Shown: positions 1 to 8,817, counted from the first letter of the stretch. The stretch: 64,000 bases of DNA from Rhodococcus pseudokoreensis (GCF_017068395.1 NZ_CP070619.1:6758001-6822000); one strand, 5' to 3'. Notes: a model not told the origin generated them from the sequence alone. Numbers and translations are program-made.

Positions 1-431
1 TCCACCTCCCGGACCACCTTCTCGACGACCATCCGGGCGGTGGCCTTGCTGGTCTCGGGCATCACCCGGTTCAGGCTCAACAGGGTGCCGACGAGGTGGA
101 CGTCGGGTTCGACGGCATCGAGCAGTTCGGGTTCGAGGAGCAGTTGGGTGAGGCCGAGCCGGTCGATGGCGTCCTTCTGCATCACCTGCACGACGCTGCT
201 CGGGAAGTAGGTGCGGATGTCGCCGAGCCAGCGCGCGACCTTCGGTGCCGATCCGCCGAGACCCGCAGTGCGGCGGCGGCTCTTCGACCCGTCGCTGCTG
301 GTGTCGTACAGCGCGGCCAGTGCGCCGTCCATGGCCGCGTCCGTCTTCGACGCCAGTCCGCCGGTGGACTCCTCGGCGGCGTTGCCGAGCAGCAGCCGCC
401 ACCGCCGTAGCCGATCCGCGTCTTCGGTCAC
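1..431 (-). CDS. VWA-domain protein, N-terminal part (runs off window)
   Basis: Only the first 143 codons are visible; the gene continues past the left edge. The frame is fully open from a GTG at 431-429, which overlaps the stop of the DUF5682 gene in the coupled arrangement GTGA. The visible part is an Arg/Leu-rich helical N-terminus (VTEDADRLRRWRLLLG...) of the kind that precedes the von Willebrand A domain in the last protein of MoxR/DUF5682 operons (YehP-like). The VWA metal-binding motif would lie outside the window, so the assignment rests on position and on the N-terminal style. VWA proteins paired with MoxR ATPases usually act as metal-dependent partner-binding subunits. Confidence 0.65.
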   Translation of the reverse strand, partial: MTEDADRLRRWRLLLGNAAEESTGGLASKTDAAMDGALAALYDTSSDGSKSRRRTAGLGGSAPKVARWLGDIRTYFPSSVVQVMQKDAIDRLGLTQLLLEPELLDAVEPDVHLVGTLLSLNRVMPETSKATARMVVEKVVREV

Positions 432-2620
432 GACGTCACCCCCAGGATGTCGGCGACGGTGCGGATCGCGACGGTGCCGCGCCGGGCATCGACCTCGGCG
501 GGAGCATCGGCCGTGGAGTCGCCCTCCACGGACTGCCCGATTGCCCGGCGTTCCCCGGTCTCGAAGCTGCCGAACGTGCGCCGCAGCAGTGGCAGCGCGT
601 CAACGAAATCCTGTTCGCGCAGCCCCGACACCCAGCCGTCGAGCAGTCGCAGCAACTGCCGGTCGTGGACCAGCAGCAGGCCTCCGCCGCCGAGGAAGCC
701 GTCGACCCACCCTGCCTTGGCGGCCGGTTCGGCGCCGACGGACAGTGCCCGCGACAGCCGGGTGGCGGCCTCGGTTTCGCTGACGGTGCCCGCGTCGCGG
801 AGCAGTCGGACCATGCGCCCGATCACGAGGCCGTTCACGTCGCTGCGGTCGACGAGGCCGGTGAGCGTGCCGAGCCATCGCGCCGACGCGCGGTCGTCGT
901 CGCGCAGCATCACCGCCGCGTGGACGTCGTCGACGGCGCGGCGCAGGTCGAGGGCGCTGTCGTCGTCCAGACCGGACATCGCCGACGGCAGTCCCGCGCA
1001 GATGCGGACGAGCAGGCTGTCGGTGACGCGGGTGAGGGACGAGACGTCGGTGCCGCGGACGTCGCCGTACCGCAGGGTGCGGGTCAGCGCGGGCAGCGCG
1101 TCCATCAGGTGCATGACGTCGTGGTCGAGCGTGGCCGCCGTCTCCAGCGCGCGCAACAGTTCGGCCAGGGCGTCGCGGAGATCCGACAGCAGCGCCTGCT
1201 CGAGCAGCCCGGTGAGCCGGGCGAGGGAGACGTCGCCGCCCGCCGCCTCCTCGCGCACCTTCGCCGTGGCCGCGGCCTCGACGGTGGTGCCCCACAGCGA
1301 CGCCTCGATGATCGACACCGCCAGTTCGGGTTGCCAGGTGAGCGACCACGTCTCACGGAACGTGCCGGTGCCGCGGACGTCGCTGTCGGCCGGGGTGCCC
1401 CAGTCGACACCGAGGATCTGCAGGCGGTGCAGCAACCGGGACCGCGCGACGTCGTTGTCCCGGCGGAGGTCGAGGTCGATGGTCTTCTCGGTGGCCTGCT
1501 GCTTCAGGCGCAGGGTCTTCGCCCGGGCGCGCAGGTCGGCGTCGAGCGGAACGGTCGGGGTGTCGTCCGGGACGGCGCCGAGCGCCTCGCCGACGACGAG
1601 GCGACGCGTGATCAGGTCGAGCAGGACGTCGTCCCCGTCGCACATCACGGCGCGGGTGGCCTCGGTGACCTCGGAGAGACCGGCCAGCGGCCGCGCACGT
1701 AACGCGGCCAACGTGTCTGCAAGACGGACGGATTCGATGACGTGCGCACTCGACACCGGAAGGTCCTCGTCCCGCAGCACCCGCGCGACTTTCGTGAGCC
1801 ACCGGGTGATCGTGCGGTCCGGGGCGGTGAACAGGTGGTGATACCAGCCGGGTGAGGTGATGCCTGCGCCGTATCCGGACGCCGTGGACAGCCGCGAATG
1901 CGTCCACGGCACCCACGTCAGCGACGTCTTGATCTTGGGTATTCCCTTGAGGATTCGCGCGTCCGCGGTGGCCGGTCCGAGTGGGCCGGCGAGTGCCGGG
2001 GCGTGCCAGGCGCCGCACACCACCGCTATCCGCAGAGCGCCGCCCTTGATCACCTTCCGCAGGGTCTGGCGCATGTACGCCTCGCGCCTGCGGGTGGGTT
2101 CGTCGAGTTGGACGGTGTCGCGCAGCGCGCTCATGGCATCGGTGATCGCGTCGAACGAGTCGGTCCCCGAACCGGATTCGATGACGGCGTCCCACCAGCG
2201 TTCGGTGTCGTCGTAGCCGGCCGCCGCGGCCAGTGCCGCCAGCGGATCCTCGGATTGGGACTCGGCCCGGTCGGCGGCGAGGGTGTTGGCGGCCGGAAGG
2301 TCGCAGAAGCGCACGTCGACGCCGCGTCCCGCCGCCCACGACAGCGCCTGCCACTCCGGGGAGAACACCGCGAACGGCCAGAACGCGGCCGTTCGGGGTT
2401 CGCCGGTGGCATACGCGAGCAGCGCGACCGGGGGTTCCATGGTGTCGGACGCGGTCAGCGCGACCAGCGGATCGGCGTCCGCGGGCCCTTCGATCAGGAC
2501 GGCGTCGGGAACGAACTCGTCGAGCGCGCGGCGCACCGATCGTGCGGAACCGGGCCCGTGGTGGCGGATGCCGAAGACGCGGACGTCGCCCGCCGGCGGG
2601 CTCATCGCCCTGGTGCTCAC
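428..2620 (-). CDS. DUF5682 family protein (YehM-like)
   Basis: A 730-residue cytosolic protein starting at GTG 2620, which overlaps the MoxR stop (GTGA); an in-frame ATG at 2605 is the alternative. The N-terminus has GIRHHGPGSAR (about residues 17-27), then VLIEGPADAD (42-51), and further on VVCGAWHAPAL (200-210). These paired glycine/histidine motifs recall the GxxH motifs of the EreA/TraB/Tiki-like hydrolase fold; that link is my inference. The C-terminal two thirds is helical and rich in Ala, Leu and Arg. It is the large conserved partner in MoxR-VWA-SWIM operons (YehM in E. coli). No biochemical function is established for it. Confidence 0.8.
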   Translation of the reverse strand: MSTRAMSPPAGDVRVFGIRHHGPGSARSVRRALDEFVPDAVLIEGPADADPLVALTASDTMEPPVALLAYATGEPRTAAFWPFAVFSPEWQALSWAAGRGVDVRFCDLPAANTLAADRAESQSEDPLAALAAAAGYDDTERWWDAVIESGSGTDSFDAITDAMSALRDTVQLDEPTRRREAYMRQTLRKVIKGGALRIAVVCGAWHAPALAGPLGPATADARILKGIPKIKTSLTWVPWTHSRLSTASGYGAGITSPGWYHHLFTAPDRTITRWLTKVARVLRDEDLPVSSAHVIESVRLADTLAALRARPLAGLSEVTEATRAVMCDGDDVLLDLITRRLVVGEALGAVPDDTPTVPLDADLRARAKTLRLKQQATEKTIDLDLRRDNDVARSRLLHRLQILGVDWGTPADSDVRGTGTFRETWSLTWQPELAVSIIEASLWGTTVEAAATAKVREEAAGGDVSLARLTGLLEQALLSDLRDALAELLRALETAATLDHDVMHLMDALPALTRTLRYGDVRGTDVSSLTRVTDSLLVRICAGLPSAMSGLDDDSALDLRRAVDDVHAAVMLRDDDRASARWLGTLTGLVDRSDVNGLVIGRMVRLLRDAGTVSETEAATRLSRALSVGAEPAAKAGWVDGFLGGGGLLLVHDRQLLRLLDGWVSGLREQDFVDALPLLRRTFGSFETGERRAIGQSVEGDSTADAPAEVDARRGTVAIRTVADILGVTS

Positions 2621-3720
2621 CCGGTGACCTCGCGGCACGCCCGGTAGAAGTCGGCCCAGCCCTCCCGTTCGCGGACCACGGCCTCGAGGTATTCGGTCCA
2701 CACCACCCGGTCGGCCACCGGATCCTTCAGCACGGATCCGAGGATGCCTGCGGCGACGTCGGAGGGTCGGAGCACCCCGTCGCCGAAATGCGCGGCGAGG
2801 GCGAGTCCGTTGGTGACCACGGAGATCGCCTCCGCCGTCGACAGCGTTCCGGACGGCGATTTCAGCTTGGTGCGACCGTCGCCGGTGGCGCCGGACCGCA
2901 GTTCCCGGAACACCGTGACCACGCGCCGGATCTCGTCGTCCGTCGCCGGGACCGCCGGCAGTTCCAGCGAAGACCCGAGTTGCTCGACCCGCCGCGCGAC
3001 GATGGCGACCTCGTCCTCCTCGCTGGCGGGCAGGGGCAGGACGACCGTGTTGAAACGCCTGCGCAGCGCGGACGACAGGTCGTTGACGCCGCGGTCGCGG
3101 TCGTTGGCGGTGGCGATCAGGTTGAAACCCCGGGTGGCCTGCACCTCGGTGCCCAGTTCGGGGATCGGCAGCGTCTTCTCCGAGAGCACGGTGATGAGTG
3201 CGTCCTGCACGTCGGCGGGAATGCGGGTCAGTTCCTCGACCCGCGCGATCCGGCCGCCCTGCATCGCCGTCATCACCGGGGACGGAACGAGTGCGCCCGC
3301 GGTCGGACCCTCGGCGAGGAGCCTCGCGTAGTTCCAGCCGTACCGGATGGCCTCCTCCGGGGTACCCGACGTTCCCTGGACGAGCAGGGTCGACTCGCCG
3401 GACACCGCCGCCGACAGGTGTTCGGACACCCACGTCTTGGCGGTTCCGGGCACGCCGAGCAGGAGCAGGGCGCGGTCGGTGGCGAGCGTCGCGACCGCCA
3501 CCTCGATCAGCCGCCGGGGACCGACGTACTTGGGGGTGATGACGGTGCCGTCGTCGAGTTCTCCGCCGAGCAGGTACGTCACGACCGCCCACGGCGACAA
3601 CTTCCACGACGGTGGCCGGGGCCGGGTGTCCTGCGCGGCGAGGGCGGCGAGTTCGTCGGCGTAGGCCTGCTCGGCGTGGGGTCGTAGCAGGTCGGCCGGG
3701 ACGGCCGCGATCTCGGTCAC
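2617..3720 (-). CDS. MoxR-family AAA+ ATPase (YehL-like)
   Basis: A 367-residue AAA+ ATPase. Walker A is GVPGTAKT (89-96). The Walker B position reads ARVEEL (159-164), with Glu where the usual Asp sits. Sensor 1 is ATAN (203-206) and the arginine-finger region is SSALRRRF (216-223). MoxR ATPases are thought to work as chaperones that remodel or load metal or cofactors, acting with VWA-domain partners. The ATG at 3720 overlaps the stop of the DUF5691 gene (ATGA), and the gene's own stop overlaps the DUF5682 start, so expression is translationally coupled across the operon. Confidence 0.9.
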   Translation of the reverse strand: MTEIAAVPADLLRPHAEQAYADELAALAAQDTRPRPPSWKLSPWAVVTYLLGGELDDGTVITPKYVGPRRLIEVAVATLATDRALLLLGVPGTAKTWVSEHLSAAVSGESTLLVQGTSGTPEEAIRYGWNYARLLAEGPTAGALVPSPVMTAMQGGRIARVEELTRIPADVQDALITVLSEKTLPIPELGTEVQATRGFNLIATANDRDRGVNDLSSALRRRFNTVVLPLPASEEDEVAIVARRVEQLGSSLELPAVPATDDEIRRVVTVFRELRSGATGDGRTKLKSPSGTLSTAEAISVVTNGLALAAHFGDGVLRPSDVAAGILGSVLKDPVADRVVWTEYLEAVVREREGWADFYRACREVTG

Positions 3721-5192
3721 TCGAGCTCCTTCAGGACTGTTCTGCGATGGTCGATGTTGGCGGCGACAGTGGCGAACGCCTGCTGCCAGCCCGGGTCACG
3801 GGTGCGTTCGGCGGCCGCCCGGAGCAGCGGCGCCGCGGTGAACGGGAAGTGTGTCTCCGCGCTGCGGAGGGTCGAGTAGTGGCTGTGCCGGGAGAACTGC
3901 CCGAGGTCCTTGCCGGTCTCGGCGTGCCGCCCGGCCACGTCCTCGAGGCGGGTGATCACCCGCTCGGCGAGGTCGAGCGGCCACGGGTGGGGCAGCCCCT
4001 CGAACAGTGCGGCGCCGTCGACGCCCAGCAGGTAGCTGTCGGCGTGGCCCGACAGAATGTAGGCGAGGCGTTCGCGGGCGGGGACGATCGGCACCACCCG
4101 ACGTTCGGTCTTCCGTCCCTCACGGTGCAGCAGGGCGGACGCCCAGCGCGGATTGCGCTGGAGCACGGTGGCGTTGGTCCACGCCTCCATCATCACCTCC
4201 CGCCACTGGTCTTCGATCCGGATCTCCAACGCGCCGGCGGCCGAGCCGATCATGCCTTCCCACACCGACAGGGGGGCGGCGGTGACCACCATCCGCAACC
4301 ACCAGCTGCGGATTCCCTTGTTCTTGAAGTGGACGTCCTCGATTCCGTCGCGACGGGCCGAATCGTCCAGGGAACCGGGCATGTTCACCACGAGGCGGGT
4401 GCGCAGCGGCTTCTTCTCCACCCGCACCCACACACGGGCGCGGGCGGCCATCCGCTCGGCGTACGCGGAGTTCGGCAGCTGGCGCAGCAACTGGACCGCC
4501 TGCTGACGCACCTCTTTCCGCCGGTCGTCGAGTGCGTGCTCGAGCAGGTCGGAGTCGGCGTCGCCGAGCCCCGTGCCCAGGACCGCGATGAACGCCGCCC
4601 GGTGCTCGCCCCGTTCGGAATCCCAGGTGCGGCGCAGTTCGGCCATCGCGATCGCCGGGTTCACCGCCCGCATCGTCGTGAGCCACAGCAGTCGTTCCTG
4701 GTGCGCGCCGTGCGTCCACACGTCGGTGCGATCGGACCGACGGACCAGCATCGACCAGTCCGGGTTCTGCGCGGCGAGCCACTGGCCGCGGGGGCCTGCC
4801 AATCGCAGGATGCTCTCGCGGTGGGTGTCGTTCGTGCGTGCCACCGCCATCAGGTCGGCGACGAGATGATCGGGCGCGCGGTATCCCCGCTCGGCGACCA
4901 CCGCGAACCACTCGGTGAGCGTCCACGACTTGGCGGCGAGCAACTGCATCAGGTGCGCGGCGGACGCGGACGGCAACTGCAGCCGCGGATCGTTCTCGGC
5001 GGGCGCGGGCAGCACGCGGGTGGAGGCGGCGACTCCGCCGTCGCGGTACGCGTTTTCGAGCGCAGCGGCGCCCAGCAGGGTCTCCGCCGGGTCGCCGCCG
5101 ACCGACCGCGCCAGTTCGCCGGTGGCCAGACCCTCGAACGAGGGGGTGGAACGTGCCGTGCCGAGCAGGGCGGCGGACAGGAGTTCGCTCAT
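3717..5192 (-). CDS. DUF5691 family protein
   Basis: A 491-residue protein of unknown biochemical role, starting at ATG 5192 inside the stop of the SWIM gene (ATGA). It has no catalytic motif that I recognise. It is largely helical, with a HEAT-like stretch near residues 210-250 (LLEHALDDRRKEVRQQAV) and conserved Trp-rich segments such as GIRSWWLRMVV. Proteins of this type sit between the SWIM protein and the MoxR ATPase in actinobacterial versions of the operon, which suggests a scaffold or substrate-binding role in one complex; that role is inference from context. Confidence 0.8.
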   Translation of the reverse strand: MSELLSAALLGTARSTPSFEGLATGELARSVGGDPAETLLGAAALENAYRDGGVAASTRVLPAPAENDPRLQLPSASAAHLMQLLAAKSWTLTEWFAVVAERGYRAPDHLVADLMAVARTNDTHRESILRLAGPRGQWLAAQNPDWSMLVRRSDRTDVWTHGAHQERLLWLTTMRAVNPAIAMAELRRTWDSERGEHRAAFIAVLGTGLGDADSDLLEHALDDRRKEVRQQAVQLLRQLPNSAYAERMAARARVWVRVEKKPLRTRLVVNMPGSLDDSARRDGIEDVHFKNKGIRSWWLRMVVTAAPLSVWEGMIGSAAGALEIRIEDQWREVMMEAWTNATVLQRNPRWASALLHREGRKTERRVVPIVPARERLAYILSGHADSYLLGVDGAALFEGLPHPWPLDLAERVITRLEDVAGRHAETGKDLGQFSRHSHYSTLRSAETHFPFTAAPLLRAAAERTRDPGWQQAFATVAANIDHRRTVLKELE

Positions 5193-6520
5193 CGCCGACT
5201 CCCCGCGGTCGACGGCGTGCCGGACACGAGCGGGTACACGTCGCCGCGATCGAACACCGACACGGGAACGAGGGAGTCGCTGGTCCACTCCCCGAACACG
5301 GTGACGGGACTGCCGCCGGACATTCCGAGCAGTCGCCACAGGACCGGATCCTCGCCGGACAGCGGCAGCGCGCGGCCCTGCCCGTCGGCGACGAACCAGC
5401 TTCCGTCGTCGTATGCCGGGGTGACACCGGTGAGCAGGGCGGGCCACGAGCGGATCCACGGGTCGGCGCCGACCGCGGCGGCGAAGTCGTCCAGTGCGGT
5501 GTCCATGTCGCTCGGTGCGACCGTGGTGAACGGTTCGGGCGTCTCGTGGGTGTCGCCGAACTGGGCGCGCAGCGGCGCCGCGCCGGGGTAGAAGTGGAGG
5601 GTGGCGTCGACGAGCGACCCGAGCGGCGGGATCACCGTCGAGAAGTGGGCGGAGCCGTGCGCGAAGTCCAGGAGGATCGCGCGGCGACCGTGGTCGCGGC
5701 CGAGCAACCACACCTTGCGGGTGAAGAGGCGCTTCTCCTCGGTGGTCTGCATGCCCAGCACCATCCACCGGTCGCGGACTCCCGGCTCGCCGCGCACGCT
5801 GTCGGTGGCCACCGGGTAGCCGACGTGCGAACGCACCGACGCCTGCAACGGTTCCGGCAGTTCGCTCAGTCGGCGATGGGCGACGACGAGAAGGTGCAGC
5901 CTGGCGTATTCGCGGAGCAACCGGTCCGGCCAGTCGGCCCGGGTGGCCACGACGATCGGAAGGCGGCGCAGGGTGGACGCGATCCCGGGCGCTTGCGCGT
6001 CGACCATGCGGGCCGCGATGGCGTCGAACGCGGACGCCGAGATGTCGGCCGCGCCGAGGCCGCCCCGGATCTGGTCGGTGAGCCACAGGTCGAGTTCGTC
6101 GAGGCCCGCCGCCACCCGCTCGGCCCGGCGTTCCGCGGATTTCGCGCCGGACGCCGTGGTGACCGGTGCCGTCGGCGTGCGCACCGCGGTCGCCCGCCCG
6201 GCCCGCCGGCTCAGCCAGTCGTTCGCGAACTCGGGCGGTTCGGACTGCTCCGGAACCCTGCCCTGCGACCAGATCAGCAGCAGGCCGAGCGCGTGCTTGC
6301 ACGGAAACTTCCGGCTCGGACACGAGCAGTGATACGCCGGACCGGTGAGGTCCACGACCGATCGGTAGGGGCTCTTGCCGCTGCCCTGGCACAGTCCCCA
6401 CAGCGCGTCGCCGTTGCCGCCCGTCTGCGACCACGCGCCCGACAGCTTTGCGGCGGCAGCGAGCGAGCCGGCATCGGGGGCCACCGATGCGACCTGTCCC
6501 TCCGACCAAGGCGACGTCAC
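5189..6520 (-). CDS. SWIM zinc-finger protein (YehQ-like)
   Basis: The first gene of the five-gene operon encodes 443 residues. A SWIM zinc motif CxCx6CxH is clear at C65, C67, C74 and H76 (YHCSCPSRKFPCKH). SWIM domains bind zinc and usually contact nucleic acid or protein. The rest resembles the non-SWIM part of YehQ-like proteins and has no enzyme signature. It starts at GTG 6520 with no ribosome-binding site; a TACGGT box at 6532-6527 lies six bases before the GTG, predicting a leaderless mRNA. The downstream genes are joined to it by 4-base overlaps. Confidence 0.85.
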   Translation of the reverse strand: MTSPWSEGQVASVAPDAGSLAAAAKLSGAWSQTGGNGDALWGLCQGSGKSPYRSVVDLTGPAYHCSCPSRKFPCKHALGLLLIWSQGRVPEQSEPPEFANDWLSRRAGRATAVRTPTAPVTTASGAKSAERRAERVAAGLDELDLWLTDQIRGGLGAADISASAFDAIAARMVDAQAPGIASTLRRLPIVVATRADWPDRLLREYARLHLLVVAHRRLSELPEPLQASVRSHVGYPVATDSVRGEPGVRDRWMVLGMQTTEEKRLFTRKVWLLGRDHGRRAILLDFAHGSAHFSTVIPPLGSLVDATLHFYPGAAPLRAQFGDTHETPEPFTTVAPSDMDTALDDFAAAVGADPWIRSWPALLTGVTPAYDDGSWFVADGQGRALPLSGEDPVLWRLLGMSGGSPVTVFGEWTSDSLVPVSVFDRGDVYPLVSGTPSTAGSRR

Positions 6521-6526
6521 TCCGTC

Positions 6527-6532
6527 ACCGTA
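6527..6532 (-). promoter_or_regulatory. Predicted -10 box of the SWIM/MoxR/VWA operon (leaderless)
   Basis: TACGGT on the minus strand, six bases before the GTG at 6520. The start codon would be the transcription start. Confidence 0.5.
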
Positions 6533-6646
6533 GGGGAGTTGTCCGACAGGAAGGGCGGAGGGGCGCGGAATTGTCCGCCAACTTCGGTGTGGACGGCGGC
6601 CTCCCGTGTCAAGCTGTCGTCAGGTGCGACAGCGAGGAGTGGGCCG

Positions 6647-7162
6647 GTGATTCACGGAAGGTATTTCGAGTTCAAGGGTCGTCCCGCCGTGCGGTTCCGG
6701 TGCACGTACCCGTTCGACGTTCAGAGGCTGTGGGAGGCCGTGTCGGAGCCGGACGAACTCGCGCACTGGTTTCCGTCTCGGGTCCGGCTCGACACCTACG
6801 CCGGCGGTGACATCGATTTCTTCCCGGATCCGCACAGCGACCCCGAGACGGGGACGGTCCTCGTCTACGGTGCGCCGTGCACCCTCGCGTTCACCTGGGG
6901 CGGGGACGAGATCCACTTCGAGGTCGAGCCGACCGCGGAAGGGTGCGCACTGACGCTCGTCAACGTGCTGGAGGTCCGCAACACGGCGGCCAGGAACGCG
7001 GCCGGGTGGAGTGTGTGTCTCGCCGACCTCGACCGGCACCTCGACGGGGCGGACACTCCCGGTCATCGCCGCGACGCGTCCGCGGACTGGCGGCCGTTCT
7101 ATCAGACCTATCTGGGGGAGGGGATGCCGTCGGGCGCCCCGATCCCGGGCGAGTCCGCCTGA
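6647..7162 (+). CDS. SRPBCC/AHSA1-like domain protein
   Basis: A 171-residue protein of the START/Bet v1-like (SRPBCC) fold. The order is typical: an N-terminal strand with FRCTYPFDVQRLWEAVSEPDELAHWFP, a middle TYAGGDIDFF segment, and a C-terminal helix with GWSVCLADLDRHLDG. Such proteins bind small hydrophobic ligands or act as Aha1-like stress proteins; the ligand cannot be read from sequence. I chose GTG 6647 because GAGGAG lies about ten bases upstream and the fold begins directly after it. It is divergent from the SWIM operon and convergent with the next gene. Confidence 0.75.
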   Translation: MIHGRYFEFKGRPAVRFRCTYPFDVQRLWEAVSEPDELAHWFPSRVRLDTYAGGDIDFFPDPHSDPETGTVLVYGAPCTLAFTWGGDEIHFEVEPTAEGCALTLVNVLEVRNTAARNAAGWSVCLADLDRHLDGADTPGHRRDASADWRPFYQTYLGEGMPSGAPIPGESA

Positions 7163-7172
7163 CGGCGGTTCG

Positions 7173-7529
7173 TCAGAGCCGGGGACGCTCGAACAGGCTC
7201 TCGACGTTCGACGCCGGCTCGTTCGGCGCCTCGACCGCGATGTTGCCACCGGTCCTGAGCCACCCGTTCCGCAGTGAGGACGTCAACCAGTTGTCGAGTG
7301 CGGCTTGGGTTTCGAACTTCAGCACGATCACGCAGACATCGGAGGTGCTGCTCTCCTTGAGCCACCCGCCACCGAGGAACCCGGGGAACAGCCGGGCGAG
7401 TCCGAGCCCGGTCTGGATCCAGTCGGCGAACTCCTCGTCGCAGCCGCGGAGGACCCGGCGGACGATGGTCGTCGTGACGGACGCATCCACAGGCTCGCCT
7501 GCCCTGGCGCCGTCGGCCGCGTTCTCCAT
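7173..7529 (-). CDS. Putative antibiotic-biosynthesis-monooxygenase-like protein
   Basis: A small protein of 118 residues from the ATG at 7529, which has an AGGGA-like ribosome site just upstream. An in-frame start at 7574 would add 15 residues but has no such site. The pattern of a beta strand, then FADWIQTGLGLARLFPGFLGGGWL, then VIVLKFETQAALDNWLTSSLRNGWL fits the dimeric ferredoxin-like ABM fold (quinol/heme-type monooxygenases and relatives). No catalytic assignment is possible. It is convergent with the SRPBCC gene, leaving ten bases between stops. Confidence 0.55.
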   Translation of the reverse strand: MENAADGARAGEPVDASVTTTIVRRVLRGCDEEFADWIQTGLGLARLFPGFLGGGWLKESSTSDVCVIVLKFETQAALDNWLTSSLRNGWLRTGGNIAVEAPNEPASNVESLFERPRL

Positions 7530-7598
7530 CGTTTCCCTACCTCGGTTCCAGCTCACCCCCGTGACACGTTCCACCTCAAACTACCAGCGGATTCGACG

Positions 7599-8102
7599 TC
7601 ACAGGTCGTAGAACGGCGCGGCGTACCGGAACGTGCCGGTGATGGACGGATCCCAGCATGCGAGCCGGCGTACCTGGAAGTGGGACGACCACGACGGCTG
7701 GTCCGGCTCGATCCCGACCGATGTTCCGGAGACGAAGCCGAACCGCGGGTAGTAGTCGAGGTGACCGAGCAGTGCGACGAGCGGTTCGTCCCTGGCGTCG
7801 GCCCCGCCGAGCACGGCGTGCATCAGCGCCGAACCCACCCCGGCGCGCTGGAGACCGGGGAGGACGCCGATCGGGCCGAGTGCGAGTACGTCCGTGGCGT
7901 CGACGGTCGCGCGGGTCAGGCAGACGTGGCCGACGACGGCTCCGTCGATTTCGGCGACGAGGGCCAGTTGCGGAATCCACGCGTCGCTCGACCGCAACAG
8001 GGTGACGAGGCCGACCTCGACGGGAGCGTCACCGTCGAAAGCCTGCCGGTGCACCTCGGCCACCGCGTCGACGTCGCCTGCATTCTCGCGTCTGATCAGC
8101 AT
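7599..8102 (-). CDS. GNAT family N-acetyltransferase
   Basis: A 167-residue GNAT protein. It has the acetyl-CoA loop PGLQRAGVGSALMHAVL (motif A, QxxGxGxxL type) near the middle, preceded by the strand LALGPIGVLP, and the late motif YYPRFGFVSG common in putative N-acetyltransferases of the YhbS type. It would move acetyl from acetyl-CoA to an amine; the acceptor is unknown. It begins at ATG 8102 (MLIRRENAGDVDAV). The 235 bases upstream to the MarR gene hold only the two divergent promoters. Confidence 0.8.
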   Translation of the reverse strand: MLIRRENAGDVDAVAEVHRQAFDGDAPVEVGLVTLLRSSDAWIPQLALVAEIDGAVVGHVCLTRATVDATDVLALGPIGVLPGLQRAGVGSALMHAVLGGADARDEPLVALLGHLDYYPRFGFVSGTSVGIEPDQPSWSSHFQVRRLACWDPSITGTFRYAAPFYDL

Positions 8103-8325
8103 GCGCCCACAGTGCATCGGCCGAGCCGCAGGCCGCAACGGATTTTCCGGCGCCGCCCGTTGTCCAGCCGGTAGCGGTGCGCGAAAAGCGTTCTCCAATC
8201 GTGACCGTGTGACGTTTGCGGCCGAATGAATTTCCGGCGCATCGGTAGCAGTATGGGCAGAACGTGAGTCGAGCGAAGGACAACGGGAATCGGGGGTGCG
8301 GGTGGTCGACGCCAGGGTGGTCGGA

Positions 8326-8331
8326 TATAGT
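8326..8331 (+). promoter_or_regulatory. Predicted -10 box of the MarR gene (leaderless)
   Basis: TATAGT six bases before the GTG at 8338. No ribosome-binding site precedes that codon. Confidence 0.55.
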
Positions 8332-8344
8332 TGCGGTGTGCAAC
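8330..8344 (+). promoter_or_regulatory. Candidate MarR operator
   Basis: Perfect inverted repeat GTTGC-N5-GCAAC. It covers the end of the -10 box, the predicted start of transcription and the first codons, a typical place for autorepression by MarR proteins. Confidence 0.45.
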
Positions 8345-8817
8345 ACAACGAGGTCGAGCCGGAGGAAACGCCCGCGTCGGGCGTGGTGGCCGTCCATGAC
8401 GAACTCGTCCGCCTCGTCCGTCAACTGGTCGCCGGTGACCGCCCTCCCGTCGGATCCCCGACGTTCGCTCAACATTCGCTGCTCTCCTTCGTCGCCCGCA
8501 ATCCGGGTTGCCGGGCCACCCAGATCTCGGACGCGTTCGGCGTGCACCGGTCCACCGTGTCGCGTCAACTCCGGGGCTGCATCGACGAGGGTTGGGTGCA
8601 CGCCGAGCCGGGACCGCTCCGCAGCGGTCACCCGTTGAGCCTCACCGACGTCGGCGTCGCGGTGCTGGCCGGCGCGGACGCCCGCCGGGTGGAGGAGGTC
8701 CGCGACCGGGTGGCCTCGTGGTCGGACGGCGAGATCGCCGCGTTCGCCCGGCACCTCCGGAAGTTCCGCCAGGGCGGCGACGCCGACGACAGCATCGGAG
8801 ACGGCAGCCGTGCGTGA
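8338..8817 (+). CDS. MarR-family transcriptional regulator
   Basis: A 159-residue winged-helix regulator. The recognition region is ATQISDAFGVHRSTVSRQLRGCIDEGWVHAEPGPLRSGHPLSLTD, with wing RSGHPLSLTDVG, flanked by dimerisation helices. I chose GTG 8338 because it lies six bases after a TATAGT -10 box, consistent with a leaderless transcript; an upstream in-frame ATG at 8296 would lie before that promoter. The stop overlaps the acyl-CoA ligase start by eight bases, so the two genes are co-transcribed and the regulator may sense an acyl or aromatic acid handled by the ligase. Confidence 0.85.
   Translation: MQHNEVEPEETPASGVVAVHDELVRLVRQLVAGDRPPVGSPTFAQHSLLSFVARNPGCRATQISDAFGVHRSTVSRQLRGCIDEGWVHAEPGPLRSGHPLSLTDVGVAVLAGADARRVEEVRDRVASWSDGEIAAFARHLRKFRQGGDADDSIGDGSRA

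Noticed and set aside
428..3607. A 1059-residue open frame covering the DUF5682 gene and part of the MoxR gene
   Set aside because: Only the part from 2620 down is real. The rest is out-of-frame translation of the MoxR gene with Arg-rich, low-complexity sequence, a usual effect of high GC.
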